This document shows, in pieces, positions 48,608 to 56,651 of a DNA stretch of 64,000 nucleotides. Source of the DNA: Arthrobacter sp. EpRS71 (GTDB lineage: Bacteria > Actinomycetota > Actinomycetes > Actinomycetales > Micrococcaceae); the NCBI RefSeq assembly GCF_001512285.1, contig NZ_LNUV01000004.1, positions 124,001 through 188,000 on the forward strand, given 5' to 3'. Made by a program: the position numbers and the translations under genes. Numbering within the stretch: the stretch's first letter is position 1; the number at the start of each line of letters is the position of its first letter. Below the pieces are notes generated by a model. That model did no database searches. It worked only from the letters and a program-made list of their open reading frames with translations, and was not told the DNA's origin.

Positions 48608-49174
48608 GTGAGCCGGATCATCGCCGGAGTTGGTGGTGGTAACCCGCTGACCAGCGTCCCCGGAACCGCCACGCGTCCAACCACGGACAGGGTCAAGGAG
48701 GCGTTGTTTTCCCGGTTGGAATCCTTGGCCGTCATTGACGACGCCCGGGTCCTGGACCTCTACGCAGGTTCCGGATCCTTAGGCATCGAAAGTGCCAGCC
48801 GGGGTGCCCGGAGCGTGGATCTGGTGGAGTTCGATGCCAAGGCAAGCGACGTTTGCCAGCGGAATGCGGGCTTGGTCAACCAACTGCTGGGCGGCAAGAC
48901 GGTCTCCGTTCACCGTTCCAAGGTGGAGTCGTTCCTGGAGCGTGCGAGCGACGCCGACATGTGGGACCTGGTCTTTCTTGATCCGCCGTACCCCTTGGAC
49001 GAGCCGGCGTTGAGTGCTGTGCTTGAAAAGTTGGCGCCGCACGTGGACGCCGGAGCCGTCGTGGTGGTGGAACGGAGTTCAAGGAGCCCGGAACCGGCGT
49101 GGCCCGAGTCCTTGGAGTGTTTTGCCGACAAGAAGTATGGCGAGACCAAACTGTGGTTCGCTGAACCGGCGTAA
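48608..49174 (+). CDS. rsmD: 16S rRNA (guanine(966)-N(2))-methyltransferase
   Basis: 188 residues. Adenosylmethionine-dependent methyltransferase of RsmD type: N-terminal MSRIIAGVGGG, TRPTTDRVKEALFSRL, SAM motif VLDLYAGSGSLGIESASRGA and catalytic motif DPPY (LVFLDPPYPLDEP). GTG 48608 has GGAG 7 nt upstream. Gene order recG-rsmD-coaD is usual in actinobacteria, but here two minus-strand genes (49189-51245) separate rsmD from coaD. Confidence 0.95.
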   Translation: MSRIIAGVGGGNPLTSVPGTATRPTTDRVKEALFSRLESLAVIDDARVLDLYAGSGSLGIESASRGARSVDLVEFDAKASDVCQRNAGLVNQLLGGKTVSVHRSKVESFLERASDADMWDLVFLDPPYPLDEPALSAVLEKLAPHVDAGAVVVVERSSRSPEPAWPESLECFADKKYGETKLWFAEPA

Positions 49175-49188
49175 CGCCCCCGGGGACG

Positions 49189-49899
49189 CTAGGCCGTGAT
49201 CCGGTCCAGTTCAACGCCCGTGAGGACGGTGGCGGGGTGGGGGCCGCGGGCCAGTAACTGCGCTGTCCACTCCGAAGACCACGGCTTGCGGGTACCCACC
49301 AGGATGATGTTGCCCGGGTAGCGGCCGGCGAACATTCCTGTTTCGGCGAAGGCGGCGACGTCCGGCATGGCCTGGCGCAGTGCAGCCACTTGGCTGCGCA
49401 CCAGCGTGAGCGCAGGTTCATCGCCCACGTTGACGATCAACACGCCCTCGGGCCGCAGCCGCGCCGCTGCTTCTTCGTAGAACCCGCGGCAGGCGATATG
49501 GGCAGGGGCCTCCGGCCCGGAGAAGATGTCCAGAATCACGACGTCGAACATCACCCGGGCGGGAAGCTCAACCAACGAGTCGCGGGCATCGCCGATGTGC
49601 GTGGTCAATGTGGTTCCGGCAGGCATGGGCAGCTTCTGAAGAACGAAGTCCAGGAGTTCGCGCTCAAGTTCAACCGCATGCTGTTCCGAACCCGGGCGGG
49701 TTGCCTGGATGTAGCGCGCCAGAGTGAGGGCGCCCGCGCCAAGATGGAGGGCGTTAATGGGTTGTCCAGGCTCGGCCGCCAAGTCCACCACATGGCCGAT
49801 CCTGCGCAGGTATTCGTAGAAGATGTCCGAGGGCTCGGCCAGGTTCACGTGTGATTGTTCGGCGCCGCCGATGCTGAGGATGAAGCCGCCCTCAACCAA
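49189..49899 (-). CDS. Spermidine synthase-like (polyamine aminopropyltransferase fold) protein
   Basis: 236 residues from TTG 49899, which has GAGG 8 nt upstream. Rossmann-type methyltransferase-like fold of the spermidine synthase superfamily: GGAEQSHVNLAEP, ALHLGAGALTLARYIQATRPGSEQHAVELERELLDFV, the acidic loop DARDSLVEL and FDVVILDIFSGPEAPAH. The frame stays open upstream without another ATG, GTG or TTG, and that stretch (RFLRTTGQHATIEADTLVEGG) looks coding, so the real start may be a rarer codon or the sequence may contain an error. True spermidine synthases are longer; substrate unknown. Convergent with rsmD; 80 bp after the aminotransferase gene. Confidence 0.8.
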   Translation of the reverse strand: MVEGGFILSIGGAEQSHVNLAEPSDIFYEYLRRIGHVVDLAAEPGQPINALHLGAGALTLARYIQATRPGSEQHAVELERELLDFVLQKLPMPAGTTLTTHIGDARDSLVELPARVMFDVVILDIFSGPEAPAHIACRGFYEEAAARLRPEGVLIVNVGDEPALTLVRSQVAALRQAMPDVAAFAETGMFAGRYPGNIILVGTRKPWSSEWTAQLLARGPHPATVLTGVELDRITA

Positions 49900-49979
49900 G
49901 GTATCGGCCTCGATCGTGGCGTGCTGCCCTGTGGTTCGGAGGAAACGTGTTGCCTGATGCCGGCCGGAGCCTGCGGCGT

Positions 49980-51245
49980 TCAGAGCCTGTCCTTCAGGGT
50001 GGCGAGGCGTTCGGCGGCTTCTTCAAGGACGTCGGTCTTCTTGCAGAAGGCGAATCTCAGCAGGCTGCGTGTGCGCTCGGCCCCTTCCGGATGGCAAAAC
50101 ACGGGAACAGGGATGGCTGCCACGCCAACGAGCCCCGGTAAGCGCCTGGCAAGGTCAACCGAGTCGAGGATGCCCAGGGGTGCTGTGTCGACATTGATGA
50201 AGTAGGTGCCACTCGGGTTGTACACGCCGAATCCGGCAGCGCGCAGGCCCTCGGCGAGGATGTCGCGTTTGTGGCCGAGGGTAGCGGCAATGCCTGTATA
50301 GAACTCATCGGGAAGGCCCAGGCCCACGGCAATGGCGCTCTGGAAGGGGGTGCCGGAGCTGTAGGTCAGGAACTGCTTGACGGTGCGCACCGCAGCTACC
50401 AGGTGTTCCGGTCCGGTGAGCCACCCGATCTTCCAGCCGGTGAAGGAGAAGGTCTTACCGGCAGAGGAAATCGTGATGGTGCGTTCGCCGGCGCCAGGCA
50501 GTGACGTGATCGGGATGTGCGGTACTGAGAAGGTGAGGTGCTCGTACACTTCGTCGCTGACAATGATGGCACCGTACTTTGCCGCCAATTCCACAATCCT
50601 GGCCAGGACGGGCTCCGGGAAAACGGCGCCTGTGGGGTTGTGCGGATTGTTCAGAAGGACAATTTTGGTGCGGCTGCTGAACGAGCTTTCCAAAGCTTCG
50701 AGGTCGGGGAGGAAGTCCGGGGCAAGCAGGGGAGCCGTGACGTGTTTGCCTCCGGCCATGCCGATGATGGCGCCGTAAGAGTCGTAGAAGGGTTCGAAGG
50801 TCAGGACTTCGTCGCCGGGTTGGATGAAGGCCAGCAGGGTGGCTGCGATGGCCTCCGTCGCACCCGTTGTCACGAGGACTTCGGTGTCAGGATCCGGGGT
50901 CAGCCCGTAGAAACGTTGCTGGTGTGAGGCAATGGCTTCGCGAAGCGCGGGAACGCCTTTGCCGGGCGCGTATTGGTTGGCACCTGAGGCGATTGCGGAC
51001 CGGGCAGCGGCTTTGATCTCTGCAGGGCCGTCTTCATCCGGAAACCCCTGGCCGAGGTTGATGGCACCGGTGGACAACGCCAAGGTGGTCATTTCCTCGA
51101 AGATTGTGACTCCCAGATTTCCTTCCGGGGAGAGCAAATTGGCTCCTGTGGCGGCCCGTTGCCACGGTGCCGGTCGGGCGTCCTCGGTGGTGTCTGCGCT
51201 CATTTTCAAGGAAGGGTTGCTGCCTGCGGATGCCATGTCAGCCAT
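49980..51245 (-). CDS. Class I/II PLP-dependent aminotransferase (DapC/kynurenine-aminotransferase-like)
   Basis: About 421 residues, fold type I. INLGQGFPDEDGP, TTGATEAIAATLLAFIQPGDEVLTFEPFYDSY, LLNNPHNPTGAVFP, VSDEVYEHLTF and the PLP lysine in SSAGKTFSFTGWKIGW are clear. This subgroup includes N-succinyldiaminopimelate aminotransferase (DapC) of actinobacteria and methionine/kynurenine transaminases; I cannot choose between them. ATG 51245 is the longest start, but a -10 (TACCAT) overlaps it and lies 7 nt before the next in-frame ATG at 51236, so 51236 may be the true start. Divergent from coaD with 35 bp between starts. Confidence 0.88.
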   Translation of the reverse strand: MADMASAGSNPSLKMSADTTEDARPAPWQRAATGANLLSPEGNLGVTIFEEMTTLALSTGAINLGQGFPDEDGPAEIKAAARSAIASGANQYAPGKGVPALREAIASHQQRFYGLTPDPDTEVLVTTGATEAIAATLLAFIQPGDEVLTFEPFYDSYGAIIGMAGGKHVTAPLLAPDFLPDLEALESSFSSRTKIVLLNNPHNPTGAVFPEPVLARIVELAAKYGAIIVSDEVYEHLTFSVPHIPITSLPGAGERTITISSAGKTFSFTGWKIGWLTGPEHLVAAVRTVKQFLTYSSGTPFQSAIAVGLGLPDEFYTGIAATLGHKRDILAEGLRAAGFGVYNPSGTYFINVDTAPLGILDSVDLARRLPGLVGVAAIPVPVFCHPEGAERTRSLLRFAFCKKTDVLEEAAERLATLKDRL

Positions 51246-51268
51246 GGTATCCCGGCAAAGTCATGGGG

Positions 51269-51274
51269 TAGGTT
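51269..51274 (+). promoter_or_regulatory. -10 box (TAGGTT) of leaderless coaD
   Basis: TAGGTT is followed by 6 nt and ATG 51281. No ribosome-binding site lies in the 6-nt interval. Confidence 0.6.
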
Positions 51275-51280
51275 CGTCTC

Positions 51281-51781
51281 ATGAGACGCGCGGTATGCCC
51301 TGGATCCTTTGACCCCATCCACAACGGACATCTCGAAGTCATCGCCCGGGCCGCCGGCCTGTTCGACGAAGTCATTGTGGCCGTGTCCACAAATTACGCC
51401 AAGAAGTACAGGTTCAGCCTTGAGGACCGCATGGAGATGGCCCGTGAAACCCTGGCCTCCCTACGCGGCATCATCGTTGAGCCCATGGGCGAGGGGCTGT
51501 TGGCTGAGTACTGCCGCCACCGGGGTGTTTCAGCCATAGTCAAGGGCTTGCGTTCATCCTCGGATTTCGACTACGAGCTGCCCATGGCCACCATGAACCG
51601 CCAGCTGACCGGCGTCGAAACGGTTTTTCTGCCTGCAGAAGCGCACTACCTGCACCTTTCCTCCACCTTGATCAAAGAAATCAACGTCCTCGGTGGGGAC
51701 ATCTCCGACTTCGTCCCCAAATCTGTGCTGAAAAGGCTTCTGGCTGGCGAGCCGCCAACGGAACAGCCGCGCAAGGGGTAG
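51281..51781 (+). CDS. coaD: Phosphopantetheine adenylyltransferase
   Basis: Fourth enzyme of coenzyme A synthesis, transferring AMP to 4'-phosphopantetheine. 166 residues. Nucleotidyltransferase motif PGSFDPIHNGHLEVIARA (T/HxGH), phosphopantetheine-binding segments VSTNYAKKYRFSLEDRMEMARETL and VKGLRSSSDFDYELPMATMNRQL, and the ISSTLIKEI-like LSSTLIKEINVLGGDISDFVP. It has its own leaderless promoter and is followed by a 142-bp gap with the promoter of the next operon. Confidence 0.97.
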   Translation: MRRAVCPGSFDPIHNGHLEVIARAAGLFDEVIVAVSTNYAKKYRFSLEDRMEMARETLASLRGIIVEPMGEGLLAEYCRHRGVSAIVKGLRSSSDFDYELPMATMNRQLTGVETVFLPAEAHYLHLSSTLIKEINVLGGDISDFVPKSVLKRLLAGEPPTEQPRKG

Positions 51782-51860
51782 GCTTGACAGGTACCTTGCG
51801 CCGTTGCGCCGAGTTCCCCAAGCTGAAACCACCGCGTAGTTACCTGCGCCCGGCGTCGGT

Positions 51861-51890
51861 TTGAGTCCTCAAGCGTGATCAGGCTAAGAT
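51861..51890 (+). promoter_or_regulatory. Promoter of the DUF177-rpmF-rnc-mutM operon
   Basis: TTGAGT (51861-51866) and TAAGAT (51885-51890) are 18 bp apart. The predicted start near 51897 gives a leader of about 27 nt that contains AGGAG. Confidence 0.6.
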
Positions 51891-51923
51891 GGTACGTCGG
51901 TCATATGTTCTACAGGAGTTCTC

Positions 51924-52475
51924 ATTAAGCGAGATGCAAGTTCGCCCTTGGCGCTGGTAGTCAAGGACCTTGGACGTAGTCCAGGGACCATGCGGACACT
52001 CAACGAGCATGTACCTGCGCCAAGTGACCTTGGTGTGGCGCTCATTGGCGTAAAGGAAGGCTCGGATATCGAGCTGGATCTTCGTCTTGAGGCCGTACAC
52101 GAAGGAATTCTGGTATCCGGAACCGTCGTCGTCGAAGTAACCGGCGAATGCGGTCGATGCCTGGATCCCCTTGCGTATGACCTTGAGGTCAATGTGCAAG
52201 AACTTTTCTTCTATGAAGGCGTCGAGCTTTCAGGCGAAGAAGACGATGAAGAGCAACGTCGAGTCGAGTACGATCTGATCGATCTTGAGCCGGTGTTGCG
52301 GGACGCAGTTGTCACTATGCTGCCGTTCCAGCCGGTGTGCCGGGAAGACTGCCAGGGCCTGTGTTCCGAATGCGGAGCGCGCCTGGAAGACGAGCCGGGG
52401 CACCACCACGAGGTCATTGACCCTCGCTGGGCTGCCCTAGCTGATCTGGCTAAGACTGACCGGCAAACCGATTAG
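51924..52475 (+). CDS. DUF177 (YceD) family protein with probable ATT start codon
   Basis: 183 residues if translation starts at ATT 51924. AGGAG lies 5 nt before this ATT (51914-51918), and the first codons (KRDASSPLALVVKDLGRSPG) read on into the family N-terminus. The only conventional in-frame start nearby, TTG 51948, lacks a ribosome-binding site and would cut off that segment. The protein has CGRCLDPL, an acidic stretch FFYEGVELSGEEDDEEQRR, and the zinc-like C-terminal motif CREDCQGLCSECGARL. YceD is found next to rpmF in most bacteria and is linked to 23S rRNA/50S production. rpmF follows after 33 bp. Confidence 0.88.
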   Translation: MKRDASSPLALVVKDLGRSPGTMRTLNEHVPAPSDLGVALIGVKEGSDIELDLRLEAVHEGILVSGTVVVEVTGECGRCLDPLAYDLEVNVQELFFYEGVELSGEEDDEEQRRVEYDLIDLEPVLRDAVVTMLPFQPVCREDCQGLCSECGARLEDEPGHHHEVIDPRWAALADLAKTDRQTD

Positions 52476-52508
52476 TAAGTGTTCGTCTAAGAGAGAAATG
52501 AGATAGCC

Positions 52509-52712
52509 GTGGCTGTTCCCAAGCGGAAAATGTCTCGCGCAAATACACGCGCCCGCCGTGCCCAGTGGAAGGCAACTGCCCCCAACTTGGTCAAGACCAT
52601 CGAAAACGGTCAGGTTACCTACAGCCTGCCGCACCAGGCAAAGGTCGTTACTGACTCTGCCGGCACCGCGCTGTTCCTTGAATACAAGGGCCGCAAGGTC
52701 GCAGACGCCTAA
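52509..52712 (+). CDS. rpmF: 50S ribosomal protein L32
   Basis: 67-residue ribosomal protein with the standard N-terminus [21 protein letters not shown]. The tail has no zinc cysteines, as in many actinobacterial C-minus paralogues; a second, zinc-binding copy could exist elsewhere. GTG 52509 start with a weak GAGA upstream. rnc starts 23 bp downstream. Confidence 0.97.
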   Translation: MAVPKRKMSRANTRARRAQWKATAPNLVKTIENGQVTYSLPHQAKVVTDSAGTALFLEYKGRKVADA

Positions 52713-52735
52713 TCTGCCGTACAGGCTGACTAAGG

Positions 52736-53446
52736 ATGTCTTCAACTGAAGAGCTTCTGAAGCGTCTCGGTGTCTCGATTGACACCGAGACGCTTCGTCT
52801 TGCTCTGACACATCGCTCATATGCGTATGAGAACGGCGGGATTCCCACCAACGAGCGCCTCGAGTTCCTCGGCGACTCCATCCTGGGATTTTCCGTCACC
52901 GATTCTCTTTACCGTGAGAACCCCTCGCTGCCCGAAGGCGAGCTCGCCAAGCGGCGTTCCGCCGTCGTCAGTACGCGTGCCTTGGCCGGAATTGGCCGGG
53001 AGATCGGCGTTGGTGAGTTCATTTACCTCGGGCAAGGCGAGAAGCTGACCGACGGCAAGAACAAAGCCTCCATCCTGGCTGACACCATGGAGGCCCTGAT
53101 CGGCGCCACGTATCTCTCGAACGACATCGAGACAGCACGTCAACTGGTCATGCGCCTGGTGGGCCCGCTCCTGAAGGATGCAGGTGCACTTGGAGCAGGA
53201 ACTGACTGGAAAACGAGCATCCAGGAGCTGACCGCGAGCCGGCAACTGGGCGCCATCCACTATGCCGTTGAAGGCTCGGGGCCGGATCACGCCCGGACGT
53301 TCGAGGCAGTGCTGAATATTGGCGGCACGCCCTTCGGCAGAGGCTCGGGTCATTCCAAGAAGGAAGCGGAACAAGAAGCTGCCGCTGATGCCTGGCGTGC
53401 CCTGACCGCCCTGGACTCCACCACCGCCGGTCCTGCTACCTCATAA
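52736..53446 (+). CDS. rnc: Ribonuclease III
   Basis: Double-strand-specific endonuclease that processes rRNA precursors and some mRNAs. 236 residues. The signature [16 protein letters not shown] carries the catalytic Glu and Asp; the second acidic pair is in [14 protein letters not shown]-terminal double-stranded RNA-binding domain follows ([67 protein letters not shown]). A perfect 16-bp hairpin lies at codons 8-21 of its own message. The gene precedes mutM by 5 nt. Confidence 0.97.
   Translation: MSSTEELLKRLGVSIDTETLRLALTHRSYAYENGGIPTNERLEFLGDSILGFSVTDSLYRENPSLPEGELAKRRSAVVSTRALAGIGREIGVGEFIYLGQGEKLTDGKNKASILADTMEALIGATYLSNDIETARQLVMRLVGPLLKDAGALGAGTDWKTSIQELTASRQLGAIHYAVEGSGPDHARTFEAVLNIGGTPFGRGSGHSKKEAEQEAAADAWRALTALDSTTAGPATS
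52759..52796 (+). promoter_or_regulatory. 16-bp perfect hairpin inside the 5' end of rnc
   Basis: GAAGCGTCTCGGTGTC (52759-52774) and GACACCGAGACGCTTC (52781-52796) are exact reverse complements separated by 6 nt. In RNA this gives an RNase III-type substrate 20 nt after the rnc start codon. A self-cleavage site is the likely meaning; transcription termination is unlikely because no T run follows. Confidence 0.6.
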
Positions 53447-53451
53447 ACCCC

Positions 53452-54423
53452 ATGCCTGAACTTCCCGAAGTAGAGGTAGTCCGCCGCGGCCTGGCCCGTT
53501 GGGTTCGTGGACGCACCATCACAGGCGTCGATGTCCTGGATTCACGGTCCATCCGTCGGCACGCGCTTGGCACCGAGGACTTCATCGGCAATCTTGTGGA
53601 CGCCACCGTGCTCGACGTTGTGCGCCGGGGGAAGTTCCTCTGGATGCCCCTTGCCATGCCGGACTCGCCGGATGGTGACCCCGGAACTAACCCGGGAGAC
53701 CTCCCGAAGGTGGCGCTCATGGCGCATCTGGGAATGAGCGGTCAACTCCTGATGCAGGACCCGGACGTTGCTGATGAAAAGCACCTCAAAGTCAGAATCA
53801 GGCTCAGTACCGTGCCCGATATGCCCGAACAACTGCGGTTTGTTGACCAGAGAATCTTCGGCGGCCTGTTCGTGACGTCCCTGGTGCCAACAGTCGACGG
53901 CGGCCCTGGCGGCTTGGGCGAGACGCCGCTGCCGGAGATCGCCGAGGAAGCCTCCCACATTGCCAGGGATCCGCTGGACCCCTATTTCTCGTTCGACGCT
54001 TTCTATAAGAAAGTCAAAAGCCGCAAGACAGGCCTGAAGCGCGCGCTTCTGGATCAATCGGTAGTTTCCGGCATCGGCAACATCTATGCGGACGAAGCCC
54101 TGTGGCGTGCCAGGCTCCACTACGCCAGGGCAACGGACACACTTCGCCGAGCGGATGCGGAGCGGTTGGTCGAGGCTGCGAAGGATGTCATGAACGCCGC
54201 CCTTGACGCCGGGGGGACAAGTTTCGACTCCCTATATGTCAACGTCAATGGCGATTCCGGGTACTTTGCCCGGTCTCTGAATGCCTACGGACGTGCTGGT
54301 GAACTGTGCGGACGCTGCGAGGAGATAGGCCTGCGGAGCATCATCAAACGGGAACAGTTCATGAACCGTTCTTCCTATACCTGCCCGGTGTGCCAACCGC
54401 GGCCGCGGAATGGACGTTGGTAG
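53452..54423 (+). CDS. mutM: Formamidopyrimidine-DNA glycosylase (Fpg)
   Basis: Bifunctional DNA glycosylase/AP lyase that removes 8-oxoguanine and formamidopyrimidines. 323 residues, slightly long owing to inserts ([16 protein letters not shown] and [18 protein letters not shown]). N-terminal [13 protein letters not shown] includes the catalytic Pro2 and Glu3; RRGKFLW holds the conserved Lys; the helix-two-turn-helix is [18 protein letters not shown]; the zinc finger is [10 protein letters not shown]...YTCPVCQP with four cysteines. It is the last gene of the operon. smc, which often follows, is instead 8.5 kb away. Confidence 0.97.
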   Translation: MPELPEVEVVRRGLARWVRGRTITGVDVLDSRSIRRHALGTEDFIGNLVDATVLDVVRRGKFLWMPLAMPDSPDGDPGTNPGDLPKVALMAHLGMSGQLLMQDPDVADEKHLKVRIRLSTVPDMPEQLRFVDQRIFGGLFVTSLVPTVDGGPGGLGETPLPEIAEEASHIARDPLDPYFSFDAFYKKVKSRKTGLKRALLDQSVVSGIGNIYADEALWRARLHYARATDTLRRADAERLVEAAKDVMNAALDAGGTSFDSLYVNVNGDSGYFARSLNAYGRAGELCGRCEEIGLRSIIKREQFMNRSSYTCPVCQPRPRNGRW

Positions 54424-54469
54424 GCCCAAAACTGTTCCGGAATCGGGATGGCAATGGCAGACTGTCCCC

Positions 54470-54607
54470 ATGAACAGCTTGGCGTTCCGAATCGCCATCG
54501 CGCACGTCAACGCCACCACACTGCCGGTGGCGTCAGTTCTACCTGCTGCCCTTAACGATATGGCCTGGCAACCACCCGGCAACTCAGCCACTTCGGATAT
54601 GCCATGA
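54470..54607 (+). CDS. Putative small leaderless ORF (45 aa) coupled to the next gene
   Basis: The frame from ATG 54470 encodes 45 residues starting MNSLAFRIAIAHVNATTLPV. CAGACT ends 6 nt before the ATG, the same spacing as the leaderless genes in this window, and the stop TGA overlaps ATG 54604 of the next gene (ATGA). There is no recognisable domain. It could be a short coupled leader protein or chance. Confidence 0.3.
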   Translation: MNSLAFRIAIAHVNATTLPVASVLPAALNDMAWQPPGNSATSDMP

Positions 54608-55329
54608 TGGTGCGGCGGCTGGTGCTTGCAGGCATTTGCCTCGCTGTGCTGATCGCCGCCGCCGCAATCATTCTGGACCAGATGGCTGGGAAGCCAAGGC
54701 CCTCTGCCGTCCAAGCCACATCAACATCCGCTCCCAGTGCGGCATCAAGCGCCGCCCCTGCAGGGGGAGCGACTCCGGGCGGCAACCCTCCGTCCGGGAA
54801 AACGACAACCGGGAGCCCGGCGACTGGCATTCCGACGTCCGGCACCGACGGCAGCGGAAGCAGCAGCGGTGACGGCGGCCCTGTGGCGGCGAAACCCTTG
54901 GAGGTCCTGCCGCCCGTAACGGCAACGCCCACCGGTTTGCCCGAGCCTTCCGCCCCTGCGCCACTAATTACCGGCCCTTTGCCGCAGCCGGGCAGCGCGT
55001 CCGGTGAGGTAGTGGACGGATGGCCGGGAGGGGTCCTGAGTTTGCCCGAAGGTACAACAATCGGCTCCACGTCAGTCTCGACGTCCGGTGATGTCCTTCA
55101 GGTCGCCGCAGACGGCATCATTGCCAAGCCACAAGCCGAGGTCCTGGCGTCCTTCCGCCAGTCCCTGGTGGCCCAGGGATTCTGGTCGGAGGCTGCGCCG
55201 GCTCTGGACGGAGCGATGGCCGAACGGTTCGTGCGAGGCACGGATACGGTGACGGTTTCGGTATCGACTACAGGTACGGGTACCTCACGATTCCAGCTTT
55301 TGGGCAGCCTGCGCGCGGCGGCGGACTAG
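54604..55329 (+). CDS. Hypothetical membrane-anchored protein with Pro/Ser/Gly-rich stalk
   Basis: 241 residues, not recognised. Residues 4-24 (RRLVLAGICLAVLIAAAAIIL) form a signal anchor. Residues about 30-130 are a Ser/Thr/Pro/Gly/Ala-rich disordered stalk. Residues about 140-240 look like a small folded domain (GEVVDGWPGGVLSLPEGTTIGSTSVSTSGDVLQVAADGIIAKPQAEVLASFRQSLVAQGFWSEAAPALDGAMAERFVRGTDTVTVSVSTTGTGTSRFQLLGSL) that probably faces outside the cell. No ribosome-binding site precedes ATG 54604. The MFS gene follows after 8 nt, so the three genes to 57676 probably form an operon. Confidence 0.72.
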   Translation: MMVRRLVLAGICLAVLIAAAAIILDQMAGKPRPSAVQATSTSAPSAASSAAPAGGATPGGNPPSGKTTTGSPATGIPTSGTDGSGSSSGDGGPVAAKPLEVLPPVTATPTGLPEPSAPAPLITGPLPQPGSASGEVVDGWPGGVLSLPEGTTIGSTSVSTSGDVLQVAADGIIAKPQAEVLASFRQSLVAQGFWSEAAPALDGAMAERFVRGTDTVTVSVSTTGTGTSRFQLLGSLRAAAD

Positions 55330-55337
55330 GGGCAGCG

Positions 55338-56651
55338 ATGTACATTTCACTCTCGGACCGCGGGAAACGGGACAAGCCGGAGGGACCACGAACGGCACTA
55401 TCGAGCGAAGTGCCGTTCCGTTTGTCTCCGGTCATTCTGTGGTTGGGCATTGTGAGTATGGTGACCGATGTTTCCTCTGAGTCGGTCACGGCGATCCTGC
55501 CCTTATATGTGACCGGTTTCCTGGGGCTCTCCACCATTGCCTTCGGTTTCATCGACGGCATCAACCAAGGTGCCAGCGCGATCGTCAGGATCGCTGCCGG
55601 CTGGGCTGCCGACCGCAGTGGTCACCCCAAACGGATAGCCTTGGCTGGTTACGGCTTATCGATGCTCGCCAGGATAGGTTTCCTCTTTGCCGGCGGGTTT
55701 TGGGCCATCACGGCGATAGTCACCGGCGACAGAATCGGCAAAGGCATCCGCACGGCTCCGCGGGACGCCCTGATCTCAGTATCTGCGCAGCCTGAACATC
55801 TGGCCCGTTCGTTTGGCGTGCACAGGATGCTGGACAACATCGGCGCTGCCGCCGGGCCGTTGATTGCCTTCTTCGTGTTGCTGATGATCCCCAACGGCTT
55901 CAGCACGGTGTTTGTGGTGTCACTGGCCTTCGCGGTCATTGGTGTCGCCGTCCTCGCCTTGGTGGTGCCGGACATCAAGGCACGCGGCCTCCAAGGAGTG
56001 GAGGGCCGGGAGGGTCGGCGGCTCTTCGCTTTTTCCTGGAGCCACCTGAAGGAACCGGGGCTGGGAAAGTTGCTGATTGCCGCGGGACTCTTGGGCTTGG
56101 TGACCATTGGCGACGGCTTCATCTACCTGGTGCTCCAGGCACGGGACTCTTTCGCTGTCCAGTGGTTTCCGCTGTTGTTCGTCGGTACCAACGTGGTGTT
56201 CCTGGCGTTCGCCATTCCGCTGGGCCGGCTCGCGGACCGGGTGGGGAAGATCCCCGTGTTCGTGGGTGGTCACCTTGCCCTGCTGGCAACCTACCTCCTC
56301 GCAGCGGCGCCGTTCGGAGGGCTGTGGGCGACTATCGGCTGCTTGATCCTTCTGGGAGCGTTTTACGCAGCCACTGACGGCGTCCTGGCCGCCCTGGCCA
56401 GTCAATTGACACCGCCGGGGAAACTCGCCACGGGTATCGCTTCGGCACAGACCGTCGTCGCCCTGACCAGGATGATCGCATCGGCAGGTTTTGGTGTCCT
56501 CTGGTATTCAGTTGGTGCACCAACGGCCATGGCGGTGGCGGGAGGATTGCTGGCCTGCACTGTTGTGGCTGTCGCGGTCATACTTCGAGGTGCCCGGGTC
56601 ATCCCGGCAGCGGAATTAGATGACGCTCATGACGCGGGGCATGACGCATGA
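55338..56651 (+). CDS. MFS transporter
   Basis: 437-residue major facilitator permease with about 12 membrane helices after a 30-residue polar N-terminus. The loop 2-3 motif is GWAADRSGHPKRIALAGYGL, and the conserved GDRIGKGIRTAPRDALISVSA defines a subgroup of uncharacterised prokaryotic MFS permeases. The central cytoplasmic loop (ALVVPDIKARGLQGVEGREGRRLF) separates two six-helix halves. AGGGGC precedes ATG 55338. The substrate is not predictable. It overlaps the next gene by ATGA, which suggests the TolB-like protein acts with it. Confidence 0.88.
   Translation: MYISLSDRGKRDKPEGPRTALSSEVPFRLSPVILWLGIVSMVTDVSSESVTAILPLYVTGFLGLSTIAFGFIDGINQGASAIVRIAAGWAADRSGHPKRIALAGYGLSMLARIGFLFAGGFWAITAIVTGDRIGKGIRTAPRDALISVSAQPEHLARSFGVHRMLDNIGAAAGPLIAFFVLLMIPNGFSTVFVVSLAFAVIGVAVLALVVPDIKARGLQGVEGREGRRLFAFSWSHLKEPGLGKLLIAAGLLGLVTIGDGFIYLVLQARDSFAVQWFPLLFVGTNVVFLAFAIPLGRLADRVGKIPVFVGGHLALLATYLLAAAPFGGLWATIGCLILLGAFYAATDGVLAALASQLTPPGKLATGIASAQTVVALTRMIASAGFGVLWYSVGAPTAMAVAGGLLACTVVAVAVILRGARVIPAAELDDAHDAGHDA

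Noticed and set aside
51784-51789. TTGACA as the -35 of the DUF177 operon
   Set aside because: No -10 box at 15-19 bp; TTGAGT/TAAGAT at 51861/51885 is better placed.
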